Assembly (NCBI RefSeq): GCF_000968685.2
Contig: NZ_LAKD02000006.1
Span: 153,444-217,443, forward strand
Source of the DNA: Streptomyces antioxidans
GTDB lineage: Bacteria; Actinomycetota; Actinomycetes; Streptomycetales; Streptomycetaceae
Direction of reading: 5' to 3'
Length of the DNA: 64,000 nucleotides
Of the stretch, positions 43,303 through 51,795 are shown piece after piece. Numbering within the stretch: the stretch's first letter is position 1; each line of letters starts with the position of its first letter. Made by a program: the position numbers and the translations under genes. The notes under the pieces are model-generated. The model was not told the DNA's origin. It worked only from the letters and a program-made list of their open reading frames with translations, and searched no databases.

Positions 43303-44076
43303 TTACGACGGCACGCTTGCTCCCAGCCGTCGTGCCATGGCCTTCGCGCCGTCGAGGACCAGCTCGACGTAGTGCTCCTTCTCCGCGTCGCCCCATCGCG
43401 GAGTGGGCACCGAAATGCTCATGGCCGCCACGCAGTGGCCGAGGCGGTCGTACACGGGGGCGGCGACGCAGGCCGCGTGGTCGTTGGACTCGCAGTACTC
43501 CTCGGTCCAGCCGCGCTCGCGGGCCGTTTCGACCTCGGACAGCAGCCGCTCGCGGGTGGAGACGCTGTTGGCGGTCATCCGCTGCAGCGCCTTGTCGTTC
43601 GGGAACAGCTCATCGAGTTCCCGGGCCGGGAGGGCGCTCAGCAGGGCCTTTCCGCCCGCGGTGCAGGAGGCGGGCAGACGGCTTCCCACCTGGGACACCA
43701 GCCGGACCGAGTGCGTGCTGTCGATGCGCACGATGAACACCGCGAATCCGCCGTCACGCACGACGACCTGGACCGTTTCGCCGCATGCCCGCGCCACCTC
43801 ACCGGCGCACTCCCGGCCCACGGTGGCGAGGTCGAGCCCGCGCTCATAGCCCGCGCCGAGACGCAGGGCGCTCAGCCCCATCACGACGCGTCCGGTCTCC
43901 TTGGAGATCGTCACATAGCCGCGGTCGGCCAGAGTGTTGACGAGTTCGTGGGTGGTGGCACGGGGCAGGCCGAGGTGTTGGGTGATCTCCGGAACCCGCA
44001 GCCCCTCGTCCTGGTCGACGAGCAGTTCCAGGATGTCCAGGCCCCGGCGAAGGGCCGGAGCGGTGAGACGCGCCAC
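43303..44076 (-). CDS. IclR-family transcriptional regulator (candidate lactone-pathway regulator)
   Basis: 257 aa with winged helix (RRGLDILELLVDQDEGLRVP, LGLPRATTHELVNTLADRGY) and IclR effector domain (CGETVQVVVRDGGFAVFIVRID, PASCTAGGKALLSALP). GTG 44076 after GGGAGG is the better start; an ATG at 44094 is in frame. AGACTGCGTCC lies 42 bases upstream and matches sites in front of the catabolic genes at 46671-55879, so I infer that this protein controls them. BlcR, regulator of the Agrobacterium butyrolactone operon, is also an IclR protein. Confidence 0.9.
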   Translation of the reverse strand: MARLTAPALRRGLDILELLVDQDEGLRVPEITQHLGLPRATTHELVNTLADRGYVTISKETGRVVMGLSALRLGAGYERGLDLATVGRECAGEVARACGETVQVVVRDGGFAVFIVRIDSTHSVRLVSQVGSRLPASCTAGGKALLSALPARELDELFPNDKALQRMTANSVSTRERLLSEVETARERGWTEEYCESNDHAACVAAPVYDRLGHCVAAMSISVPTPRWGDAEKEHYVELVLDGAKAMARRLGASVPS

Positions 44077-44117
44077 GATGGCCTCCCAGCACACGTTTCA
44101 GCGGAACCCGTCTCCGC

Positions 44118-44128
44118 AGACTGCGTCC
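44118..44128. promoter_or_regulatory. Regulon site A upstream of the IclR gene
   Basis: AGACTGCGTCC differs by one base from AGACAGCGTCC at 50900-50910. A second half-like element TCAGACACAG lies at 44135-44144. The position suggests autoregulation. Confidence 0.5.
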
Positions 44129-44168
44129 AAAATATCAGACACAGGGAATGCGGTCCTCGGCCGGTGGG

Positions 44169-44819
44169 TCAGTCGCCGCTCACGGGTGGGTCCGCGCGCG
44201 GTCCCGGCTCGGGCAGTGGCTCGGTGTTGCGGCTGCTGAGGCCGTCGAGGGAGATCCGCAGCAGGCGGCGCCACTGGCCGGGGTGGCTGTCGTCGGCCGC
44301 CTGGACGGTCTGGCTCAGGGAGGTGCTGAGCAGGACGAGGTCGGCGGTGGTGACGCCCTCGCGGAGGAGTCCGGCGGATGCGCAGCGGACGCGCAGTTCG
44401 TCGATGAAGGCGTCGCGGTGCCGGGCGCATACGCGCGAGGGGGCGCCGGTGGCGGTGTAGCTCTCGACGAGGGCGCGGTTGCGGGCCTGATGGGTGAGGG
44501 CCTGTTCGAAGAAGCCGGTCAGGGCCTCCCAGGGGTCCTCGGTCGCGGCCGCCGCCTCGTGGGCGGCGGTGAGCCAGGAGGTCACCTCCCGTTCCAGGAC
44601 GGTGATGAGCAGATCGTCCTTGGCCGGGAAGTGGCGGTAGAGCGTGCCCATGCCGACACCGCTGCGCCGGGCGATCTCGCGGACGTCGACGGCGCACCCC
44701 TGCTCGGCGAAGACCACACCGGCCGCCTCGATGATCGCGGCGCGGTTGCGCTCGGCGTCCGCGCGGCGGGCGCGCCTGGCGGGGGGCTGTGCGGGCGTGG
44801 ACTGGTCGGCGCTGGTCAC
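44169..44819 (-). CDS. TetR-family transcriptional regulator
   Basis: 216 aa. N-terminal helix-turn-helix is typical (RAAIIEAAGVVFAEQGCAVDVREIARRSGVGMGTLYRHFPAKDDLL). GTG 44819 is the likely start. Divergent from the F420-type oxidoreductase at 44987, with three dyads of GGAGC-N4-GCTCC type between them, so it likely represses that gene and itself. Confidence 0.92.
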   Translation of the reverse strand: MTSADQSTPAQPPARRARRADAERNRAAIIEAAGVVFAEQGCAVDVREIARRSGVGMGTLYRHFPAKDDLLITVLEREVTSWLTAAHEAAAATEDPWEALTGFFEQALTHQARNRALVESYTATGAPSRVCARHRDAFIDELRVRCASAGLLREGVTTADLVLLSTSLSQTVQAADDSHPGQWRRLLRISLDGLSSRNTEPLPEPGPRADPPVSGD

Positions 44820-44845
44820 GGCGTTCAGCGTACAGGTGGCTTTAC

Positions 44846-44915
44846 GGAGCACTCGCTCCGGATGTTGCGGAACGCGTGCTCCGGTTGTGTTACGGTCAAG
44901 AGGAGCAACCGCTCC
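44846..44915. promoter_or_regulatory. Three GGAGC-N4-GCTCC elements, TetR operators
   Basis: GGAGCACTCGCTCC (44846-44859), GGAACGCGTGCTCC (44869-44882) and GGAGCAACCGCTCC (44902-44915) are three copies of one dyad between divergent TetR and oxidoreductase genes. The outer two are perfect in their arms; the middle one has a changed left arm. Centre spacings are 23 and 33 bases. Confidence 0.75.
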
Positions 44916-44986
44916 GGTTCGGCGGGCGGGCGGGGCCCCGGCCTTCGCGCACCCGTACGGGTCCGTCAGACGAGGAGACCTCTTTC

Positions 44987-45757
44987 ATGGCAACGCTTGG
45001 CTTCATCGGCAGCGGCAACATCGGCACCAGACTGGCCCGGCTCGCGATCGCGGCGGGCATCGATGTCGTCCTGTCCAATTCCCGCGGGCCCGAGACCCTG
45101 GCCCAGACGGTCGCCGAGCTCGGGGAGCGCGCCCGGGCCGCGACGCCCGAGGAAGCGGCCCGGGCGGGCGACTGGGTGGTGGTGAGCGTCCCGCTGGCCG
45201 CCTACCGCCAGCTCCCGGCCGCCGCGCTGGCGGGCAAGGTCGTGCTCGACACGATCAACTACTACCCGTCCCGCGACGGGGACTTCGAGGAGCTCGACTC
45301 GGGCAAGACCACCACGAGCGAGCTCGTCCAGCGGCACCTGAGCGGCGCCAGGCTCGTCAAGGCGTTCAACAACATCACGGACGGCCACATCCCTGCGCTC
45401 GCGCGCCCCACGGGAGCCGCCGACCGCAGCGCCCTGCCGATCGCCGGTGACGACCCGGAGGCGAGGACGAGCGCCGCCGCGCTGATCGACCGGCTGGGCT
45501 TCGACGCCGTCGACGCGGGCCCCCTGACCGAGAGCTGGCGCTTCGAGCCGGACACCGCCGCCTATGTGACGCCCTACTCCGCCGACCCCGAGGCGCTGAA
45601 CGCGGCGAAGGCCACGATGGCCGAGGAGGTCAGGTCCAGCGGATCGTTCCGGACCCGGCCCCCCGTGGATCCGGGCGCCCCGCTGTCCGCGGACCGGCTG
45701 CGCACCCTGCTGGCCGAGACGCCCCGCGTCCTCACCGCGGACCGCGTACTGCGCTGA
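44987..45757 (+). CDS. NADPH-dependent F420 reductase-like oxidoreductase
   Basis: 256 aa with an N-terminal Rossmann loop (LGFIGSGNIGTRLARLA, then SNSRGPETL as NADP-type loop) and the family stretch VKAFNNITDGHIPAL. It resembles NADP:F420 oxidoreductase-type proteins widely found as TetR-controlled reductases; F420 use is not proven. ATG 44987, after GAGGAG. Confidence 0.85.
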   Translation: MATLGFIGSGNIGTRLARLAIAAGIDVVLSNSRGPETLAQTVAELGERARAATPEEAARAGDWVVVSVPLAAYRQLPAAALAGKVVLDTINYYPSRDGDFEELDSGKTTTSELVQRHLSGARLVKAFNNITDGHIPALARPTGAADRSALPIAGDDPEARTSAAALIDRLGFDAVDAGPLTESWRFEPDTAAYVTPYSADPEALNAAKATMAEEVRSSGSFRTRPPVDPGAPLSADRLRTLLAETPRVLTADRVLR

Positions 45758-45814
45758 CGTCCCCAACCGCCCACGGGCTGGGGCCGGTTGTGTCCCGGCC
45801 CCGGCCACCGGCGG

Positions 45815-46627
45815 TCAGTCGACGTCGAGGGTGATCCGGCCCAGCGCACCGAGGTCGGCCACCAGGTGGTCGCCAGTGCTGATCGCCGTCGGGGCGCACA
45901 GGGTGCCGCTCAGGACGAGGTCCCCGGCCTCCAGTCGCCTTCCGCTGCGCAGCAGATGCCGGGCGAGCCATGCCACCGCCTCGGCGGGGTCGCCCATGAC
46001 GGCGGCCGCGCTCCCCGGCACCGTACGCGAGCCGATCGTCAGCGTGGCGGCGACCTTCGACAGGTCCACGGACGCCGACGGCACGACCGGCGGCCCCACC
46101 ATCGCGCGGGCGGCGTTGGTGTTGTCCGCGACGAGCATCGGGAGCGTCCGCGCACCACCGCGCCACCGGCTGTCGACGATCTCGAAGGCCGGTGCCACGG
46201 TGGCGGTGGCATCGCGGACGTCGCCAGCGGTCACTCCCGGACCGGGCAGCGCCTCGCCCAGGGTGAACGCGACCTCCACCTCCGCCACCGGGGCGAACAG
46301 CCCGGCCGCGACGAGGGGTTGGCCGTCCTCGAGCTGCCTGCTGGCGAGCAGGTGGCCGGCGGCGGGCTCATCGGCGCCGAAGGTCTCCCGTGCGGGCCGT
46401 GCCGTGAGGCCGACCTTGTGGCCGATCGCCCGCTCACCGGCAGCGATCGCCAGTTCGAGGGTGGCGGCCTGGACGGCGTAGGCCATCTCGAGACCATCGA
46501 GCCGATCGGCCAGGGCCGGATCCACCGCGGCGGAGTCGACCGCGGCGGAGTCAACGGCAGCGGCAGTGCCCGCCTTGCCCGCTTCCCACAGCCGTCGGCC
46601 CAGTTCCGCGACCAGTTCCTTGTTCAT
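45815..46627 (-). CDS. 2-keto-4-pentenoate hydratase-like protein (FAH fold)
   Basis: 270 aa of the MhpD/4-oxalocrotonate decarboxylase group. Metal-ligand pattern AEVEVAFTLGE and the helix IGHKVGLTARPARE are present, with C-terminal GDLVLSGTLCAPTAISTGDH. It likely hydrates an enol 2-oxoacid or decarboxylates an oxalocrotonate-like acid. It follows the Zn-ADH gene by 43 bases and is probably its operon partner. Residues 24-37 contain a small AAVDS repeat coded by a 15-base duplication. Confidence 0.82.
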   Translation of the reverse strand: MNKELVAELGRRLWEAGKAGTAAAVDSAAVDSAAVDPALADRLDGLEMAYAVQAATLELAIAAGERAIGHKVGLTARPARETFGADEPAAGHLLASRQLEDGQPLVAAGLFAPVAEVEVAFTLGEALPGPGVTAGDVRDATATVAPAFEIVDSRWRGGARTLPMLVADNTNAARAMVGPPVVPSASVDLSKVAATLTIGSRTVPGSAAAVMGDPAEAVAWLARHLLRSGRRLEAGDLVLSGTLCAPTAISTGDHLVADLGALGRITLDVD

Positions 46628-46670
46628 CGCTCTCTCCTACCCCCGGGTCCGTCTCTGAGCCCGTCCGCAC

Positions 46671-47777
46671 TCACAGCTTAGGACCGGGGACGATCACCGC
46701 ACGCCCGGTCGCCCCCTGCGCCAGCGCCGCGTACGCCTCGTTGACCGCCGACAGCTCGTACCGTTCGCCGAGCAGCTTGTCGAGCGGCAGTCGGCCGGTC
46801 TTGAAGAGCTCGACCAGCCTGGGGATGTCGACCGGTGTGTTGGCCGAGCCGTAGAGGCTGCCGACCAGCCGCTTCTCCTGCTGCACCAGGGGGTTGACGG
46901 GCACGGCCGCGGTGGCGCCCGCCTTGCCGAGGCCGACGGCGACGGCGGTCCCGCCGGTGCCTACGACCTCGACCGCCTGGGCCAGGGTCTGGGGCCTGCC
47001 GACCGCGTCCAGCGACCAGGCCATCGGACGCGGCGAGATCTTGACGAGCTCTTCGACGAGGCTGTGGGTGCGGACGTTGACCGCATGGGTGGCACCCAGC
47101 TCAAGGGCCTTCTCCAGCCTGGTGTCCACCGTGTCGACCGCGACGATGGGATCGGCGCCGACGAGGCGCAGCCCCATCACCGCACTCAGCCCGACGCCAC
47201 CGGCACCGATGACCACGACGCCCTCCCCGGTGGCGTCCTTCATGACGTTCAGCGCGGCACCGGCCCCGGTCACCACGGCACATCCGGTGATCGCCGCGAT
47301 CTCCGGCGGAACGTCAGGGTCGATCGTGAGGACCGACCGTTCGGATACGACGCATCGTTCGGCGAAGCAGGAGACCCCCATGAGGTGGTGCAGCTTCTCG
47401 CCGTTCAGGTTCAGCCGTGACGTCCCGTCGAGCAGACCGCCGGAGGCCGCCTGCACCCGGCCCAGCGCGCACAGGGCGGGGCGGCCGGTGGTGCAGAACT
47501 CGCAGTCGCCGCACCGCGGGCGCCACAGCGTGATGACGGTGTCGCCGGGGCGGACCCGGGTCACCCCCTCCCCCACCCGCTCCACCACGCCCGTCCCCTC
47601 GTGCCCGAGCACCGCGGGCAGGCGGACGGTGAGGTCGCCGTTCATGTAGTGGAGATCGCTGTGGCACACCCCGGCGGCGAGCACGCGGAGGGCGACCTCG
47701 CCCGGTCCGGGGGCGTCGAGCTCGACGTCCTCGACGGTCAACCGCGCACCGGGCCGGTGCAGTACTGCTGCCTTCAT
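46671..47777 (-). CDS. Zinc-dependent alcohol dehydrogenase
   Basis: 368 aa medium-chain dehydrogenase with catalytic-zinc Cys (GVCHSD), GHE and a full structural-zinc lobe CGDCEFCTTGRPALC. Nucleotide loop GAGGVG, then acidic VDTVDTR favouring NAD. It belongs to the class III/aryl-alcohol branch. ATG at 47777. Divergent from the aldehyde dehydrogenase at 47966, so alcohol-to-aldehyde-to-acid conversion is a natural pairing. Confidence 0.9.
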   Translation of the reverse strand: MKAAVLHRPGARLTVEDVELDAPGPGEVALRVLAAGVCHSDLHYMNGDLTVRLPAVLGHEGTGVVERVGEGVTRVRPGDTVITLWRPRCGDCEFCTTGRPALCALGRVQAASGGLLDGTSRLNLNGEKLHHLMGVSCFAERCVVSERSVLTIDPDVPPEIAAITGCAVVTGAGAALNVMKDATGEGVVVIGAGGVGLSAVMGLRLVGADPIVAVDTVDTRLEKALELGATHAVNVRTHSLVEELVKISPRPMAWSLDAVGRPQTLAQAVEVVGTGGTAVAVGLGKAGATAAVPVNPLVQQEKRLVGSLYGSANTPVDIPRLVELFKTGRLPLDKLLGERYELSAVNEAYAALAQGATGRAVIVPGPKL

Positions 47778-47816
47778 GGAGCCACGCCTCACTCTGTCCA
47801 CCGTGTACGAAACTTC

Positions 47817-47937
47817 AGACGCTGTCTTACGGGTTGAGTATGGGAGCCCGCCTCGACGGCCGTCAAGGCGCGTTGACGGAGGCGCCTACGCATGCCACCG
47901 TGTCTCAAGAATAGGATGACGTCTCACATATAAGACA
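47817..47937. promoter_or_regulatory. Regulon sites B and C between ADH and aldehyde dehydrogenase
   Basis: Site B: AGACGCTGTCTTAC at 47817-47830, whose complement contains GACAGCGTC. Site C: CATATAAGACA at 47927-47937 within GTCT-N8-AGAC (47921-47936). The exact 11-mer of site C recurs at 50894-50904, and the GACGCTGTC of site B recurs at 50804-50812. Site C also overlaps a TATAAG that could be a -10 box for the rightward gene. Confidence 0.6.
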
Positions 47938-47965
47938 CAGCTGACACCATGAGGGAGCACGCCTG

Positions 47966-49402
47966 ATGACCGATCCGACAGACGCGCAGGTGCTGGCGCG
48001 GAAACTCGACGCCGCCACGGCCGCGTTCGAGCGGTGGAGCCGCCTCCAGCCTGCCGACCGCGCCCCGTTTCTCGAGGCCATCGCGTCCGCGCTCGAGGAG
48101 GCCGCGCCGAAGCTCGTGGCCCTCGCGGACGAGGAGACCTCCCTCGGGGAACCCCGGCTGCGCAACGAGATGGTCCGCACGGTGTTCCAGCTCCGGCTCT
48201 TCGCCGAGACGGCCACGCGGGGCGAATACCTCGGGGCCACGATCGACCGTGCCGACCCCGCGTGGCCGATGGGCCCGCGGCCCGATCTGCGCCGGGTGCT
48301 CGAACCGCTCGGCCCGGTCCTCGTCTTCGCCGCGAGCAACTTCCCGTTCGCGTTCAGTGTGGCGGGCGGGGACACCGCCTCGGCGCTCGCGGCGGGCTGC
48401 CCGGTCGTGGTCAAGGCCCACTCCGGCCACCCCAGGCTCTCGGCCGCCACGGCGGAGGTGGTGCAGCGGGCACTGCGGTCAAGCGGCGCCCCCGAGGGGC
48501 TTTTCGACGTGGTCTTCGGGACGGAGGCGGGCCGGGCCGCGATCGTCGATCCGCGGGTGAGGGCGGGCGCGTTCACCGGGTCGACGGAGGCGGGCCGGGC
48601 GCTCTTCGACCTCGCGGCCGGCCGTCCGGAGCCCATCCCCTTCTTCGGTGAACTCGGCAGCGTCAACCCGGTGTTCGTCACGGAGGCCGCCGCCGGGCGG
48701 CGCGGGCCCGCGATCGTCTCGGAGTTCGTCGGGTCGTTCACCCTCGGCGCCGGGCAGTTCTGCACCAAGCCCGGCATCCTGCTGGTCCCGGCGTCGGCGG
48801 AGCTGGTGGACGAGGTTCCCGGCGCGGTCCCGGGCGCGCCGCTCACCCTGCTCAACGAGCGCATCCGGACCTCCTATGCGAGCGCGCTGCGGGAGTTGCG
48901 CGACACGGCCGGGGTGCGCGTCCTGGTGAGCGGCGGCCACGACGGCGCCGGTCCGTCCCCCACGGTGCTGTGCACGACCTCGGCCGACCTGCTCCGCGAC
49001 CCGGACACACTCATCCGGGAGGTGTTCGGGCCGACCGCGCTGGTCGTGGAGTACGCGCGGGAGAGCGAACTGCTGGACGTGGCGAGGGCCATCGACGGAC
49101 AGCTCACCGCGTCCGTCCAGGGCGAGGACGACGACACCATCGCCCCGGAGCTGATCAGGCTGCTGGCCGCCAGGGCCGGGCGTGTGCTGTGGAACCAGTG
49201 GCCCACGGGTGTGTCGGTCACCTACGCCCAGCAGCACGGCGGCCCCTACCCGGCCACCACGGCACCGGCCACGACCTCGGTGGGGACCGGGGCCATCCAC
49301 CGCTTCCTGCGGCCGGTCGCCTACCAGGGCGTGCCGCAGCACCTGCTGCCGCCCGCGCTGCGGGACGCGAATCCGCTGGGCGTTCCCCAACGGGTCACCT
49401 GA
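47966..49402 (+). CDS. Aldehyde dehydrogenase, 2-oxoglutarate-semialdehyde/succinate-semialdehyde type
   Basis: 478 aa of the 2,5-dioxovalerate dehydrogenase branch. FGELGSVNPVFV holds the general-base Glu and GAGQFCTKPG the catalytic Cys; GSTEAGRALF is the cofactor region. Members oxidise 2-oxoglutarate semialdehyde and related C4-C5 semialdehydes with NAD(P). In this cluster, succinate semialdehyde made by the transhydrogenase at 54131 is an attractive substrate. ATG 47966 lies 28 bases after site C. Confidence 0.88.
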   Translation: MTDPTDAQVLARKLDAATAAFERWSRLQPADRAPFLEAIASALEEAAPKLVALADEETSLGEPRLRNEMVRTVFQLRLFAETATRGEYLGATIDRADPAWPMGPRPDLRRVLEPLGPVLVFAASNFPFAFSVAGGDTASALAAGCPVVVKAHSGHPRLSAATAEVVQRALRSSGAPEGLFDVVFGTEAGRAAIVDPRVRAGAFTGSTEAGRALFDLAAGRPEPIPFFGELGSVNPVFVTEAAAGRRGPAIVSEFVGSFTLGAGQFCTKPGILLVPASAELVDEVPGAVPGAPLTLLNERIRTSYASALRELRDTAGVRVLVSGGHDGAGPSPTVLCTTSADLLRDPDTLIREVFGPTALVVEYARESELLDVARAIDGQLTASVQGEDDDTIAPELIRLLAARAGRVLWNQWPTGVSVTYAQQHGGPYPATTAPATTSVGTGAIHRFLRPVAYQGVPQHLLPPALRDANPLGVPQRVT

Positions 49403-49471
49403 GACCGGGCCGGAGGAGACCGGGCCGGAGGGTCCGCCTCCCCAGGCGGACCCTCCGTGTTCCCGGAACCC

Positions 49472-50752
49472 TCACGGCGTGCGCACATGATGCCGTGCGA
49501 TGGCGTCGCTCGCGTTCAGCCCCAGCAGTTGCAGACTGCGTGCGTACTCCTCGCGCAGGATCGTGACGGCGCGCTCCACGCCCCGCTCGCCACCGGCCAT
49601 CAGGCCGTAGAGATAGGCACGGCCGATCATGACCGCATCCGCCCCGAGCGCCCGCGCGGCGAGGATGTCCTGGCCGTGGGTGACGCCGCTGTCGAGGATC
49701 ACCGTGGCGTCGGGGCCGAGCTCCTCGCGTATCTCCGGCAGCACCGTGAGGGTGGCCGGGGTGCGGTCGAGCTGCCGTCCGCCGTGGTTGGACACGACCA
49801 CGCCGTCCGCGCCCGCCTCGACCGCGCGTCGCGCGTCGCGCGGGCTGAGGATCCCCTTGACCAGCAGCCGGTGCGGCCAGTTGGCGCGCAGCCACGCCAG
49901 ATGGTCGTAGTTCAGCGTCGGTTCGAAGACGACATCGGCCACCCGTACGGCGTCGATCACATCGGTCTCGCCGGTCATGCTGCGCAGCGACGCGAACGCG
50001 ATCGGGGCGGTGGTCAGCTTGTTGAGCACCCAGGACGGATAGCGGGCCATGCCGAACAGCGTGCGCAGGGTGAGCGACGGCGGGATCGTGAGGCCGTTGC
50101 GCATGTCCTTGGGGTGGCGCCCCGCCACGGGGGTGTCGACGGTGAGGACCACCGTGGTGAACCCGGCGGCGAGCGCGCGGTCCAGGAGTTCGGCGTTGAG
50201 GCGTTCATCGCGGGTCAGATAGAGCTGGAACCAGTGCTCGCCGCCGGGAGCCGCCGCGGCGACGTCCTCGACGGTCGAGGTGCCGACGGTGGACAGCGTG
50301 TACGGCAGGCCGTGGCGGGCGGCCACGCGCGCGACCGCCGCCTCGCCCTCGTGGTGCATCATCCGGGTGTATCCGGTCGGCGCGAAGATCAGCGGCATCG
50401 CGATCTCGCGGTCGAACACCCGCGTGGACAGGTCCGGGTGGTCGACCGGCGACAGATACTCCGGTACGAGTTCGACCGCCGCGAAGGCGGCCCTGTTCCG
50501 CCGCGCGGTCAGCTCCGCGTCGGCCGCGCCGTCCACGTAGTCGAACACCGCGCGCGGAGTCGTACCCACCGCCGCCTTCCGGAGGTCGCGGATGGTCAGC
50601 GCGGCCCCGAGCCGCCGCTCGACCGGGTTGAGGGTCGGCCGGCGGACCCGCAGGACCTCGCGCAGCTCGGACCACCGGGGTCGCTGCCGCGCCACGCGGG
50701 GCCGCTGCCGGGCTGCGGATGTCGTTGGGGGCTGGGTGACGGTCACGGTCAT
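49472..50752 (-). CDS. FMN-dependent 2-hydroxyacid oxidase/dehydrogenase
   Basis: 426 aa of the glycolate oxidase/lactate dehydrogenase family. It shows FDYVDGAADAE, the FMN site LIFAPTGYTRMMH, and the active-site His block VVSNHGGRQLDRTPATL, then DSGVTHGQDILAARALGA. A 25-residue basic N-terminal tail (RQRPRVARQRPRW) is unusual. ATG 50752. It oxidises an L-2-hydroxyacid to the 2-oxoacid. Divergent from the SDR gene, with regulon sites between. Confidence 0.88.
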   Translation of the reverse strand: MTVTVTQPPTTSAARQRPRVARQRPRWSELREVLRVRRPTLNPVERRLGAALTIRDLRKAAVGTTPRAVFDYVDGAADAELTARRNRAAFAAVELVPEYLSPVDHPDLSTRVFDREIAMPLIFAPTGYTRMMHHEGEAAVARVAARHGLPYTLSTVGTSTVEDVAAAAPGGEHWFQLYLTRDERLNAELLDRALAAGFTTVVLTVDTPVAGRHPKDMRNGLTIPPSLTLRTLFGMARYPSWVLNKLTTAPIAFASLRSMTGETDVIDAVRVADVVFEPTLNYDHLAWLRANWPHRLLVKGILSPRDARRAVEAGADGVVVSNHGGRQLDRTPATLTVLPEIREELGPDATVILDSGVTHGQDILAARALGADAVMIGRAYLYGLMAGGERGVERAVTILREEYARSLQLLGLNASDAIARHHVRTP

Positions 50753-50802
50753 GCCTCTCGATGTGCGGGTGTCGGTGGCCGTTCGGCCATTGACGAGATT
50801 TT

Positions 50803-50910
50803 GGACGCTGTCCGAGAAATCGGAGTCTGACGCTCGACTTCGGCGTGCGTCAAGCCTTGACGCGGCACTCCCCCGTGGGCACCATCTGGTTTGCATATAA
50901 GACAGCGTCC
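50803..50910. promoter_or_regulatory. Regulon sites D and E between FMN oxidase and SDR operon
   Basis: Site D: GGACGCTGTCC at 50803-50813. Site E: CATATAAGACAGCGTCC at 50894-50910. D shares GACGCTGTC with site B, and E shares CATATAAGACA with site C. The arrangement (one element facing each divergent gene) is the same in both intergenic regions. Confidence 0.6.
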
Positions 50911-50971
50911 TATATTTCAGACGGCGCAACCCGGCGGTGCCGGGCGGCGCGAGCCGAAGAGGAAAGGTGCC

Positions 50972-51745
50972 ATGCGACTCGGTCTGGCAGGCAAAACCGC
51001 TCTCATCTGCGCGTCCACATCCGGTCTCGGCCGGGCGACCGCCCGGGCCCTGGCGGAGGAAGGGGCCAAGGTCGTGGTCACGGGCCGGTCGGCCGAGCGC
51101 GCCAAGGAGGTGGCGGACGGGCTCCCGGGCGCGGTCGGCGTGGGCTGTGACCTGGTCGCGGACGGCGGCGCCGAGCGGCTTCTCACGGCCGCCCGCGAGG
51201 CCGTCGGCGACCTCGACATCCTCGTACTGAACGGGCCGGGCCCCGCGCCGGGACCGGCCCGCGCCACCGATACCACCGGGGTCGCCCAGGCCATCGCCAC
51301 GCTGGTCACCCCGCAGGAGATCCTGGTGCGGGGCACCCTGCCGACCATGGTCGGGAGGGGCTGGGGCCGGATCCTGAGCATCAGCTCGACAAGTGTGCAG
51401 GCGCCGCTGCCGAACCTCTCGCTGTCCAACCTCGGACGGGCGGCGCTCGCCGGGTACCTCAAGACCCTCGCCGCCGAGGTGGCCGCACAGGGCGTGACCG
51501 TCAACTCCCTGCTCCCCGGGCGCATCGCCACCCCGCGGGCCCGGGAGATCGACGAGGCCGCCGCCCAGCGCACCGGCCAGCCGCTGGCCGAGGTCGAGGC
51601 CGCTTCCAAGACCACGATCCCGGCCGGGCGCTACGGCGAACCCGATGAGTTCGGCGCCGTCGCCGCGTTTCTGTGCAGCACCCAGGCCGCGTACATCACG
51701 GGCACCGCCCTCCGGTGTGACGGCGGCCTGGTGCCAACTCTCTGA
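50972..51745 (+). CDS. Atypical SDR-family oxidoreductase
   Basis: 257 aa. The cofactor loop reads CASTSGLGRATARAL, with basic GRSAERA after it. At the active site, the Tyr-x3-Lys motif is replaced by SNLGR (in NLSLSNLGRAALAG), as in a recognised divergent SDR branch; catalysis, if any, must use other residues. First gene of a plus-strand set with the transporter, lactonase, transhydrogenase and FmdB protein. ATG 50972 after AGGAAAGG. Confidence 0.85.
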   Translation: MRLGLAGKTALICASTSGLGRATARALAEEGAKVVVTGRSAERAKEVADGLPGAVGVGCDLVADGGAERLLTAAREAVGDLDILVLNGPGPAPGPARATDTTGVAQAIATLVTPQEILVRGTLPTMVGRGWGRILSISSTSVQAPLPNLSLSNLGRAALAGYLKTLAAEVAAQGVTVNSLLPGRIATPRAREIDEAAAQRTGQPLAEVEAASKTTIPAGRYGEPDEFGAVAAFLCSTQAAYITGTALRCDGGLVPTL

Positions 51746-51795
51746 CCCCGTCAGAGGGTTCACCCGACTCCCCCATACGAGAGCAGCGCACCCGC

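Noticed and set aside
46501..46565. 15-base repeats in the hydratase gene considered as a possible regulatory array
   Set aside because: They lie in frame and simply code an AAVDS duplication in a surface segment.
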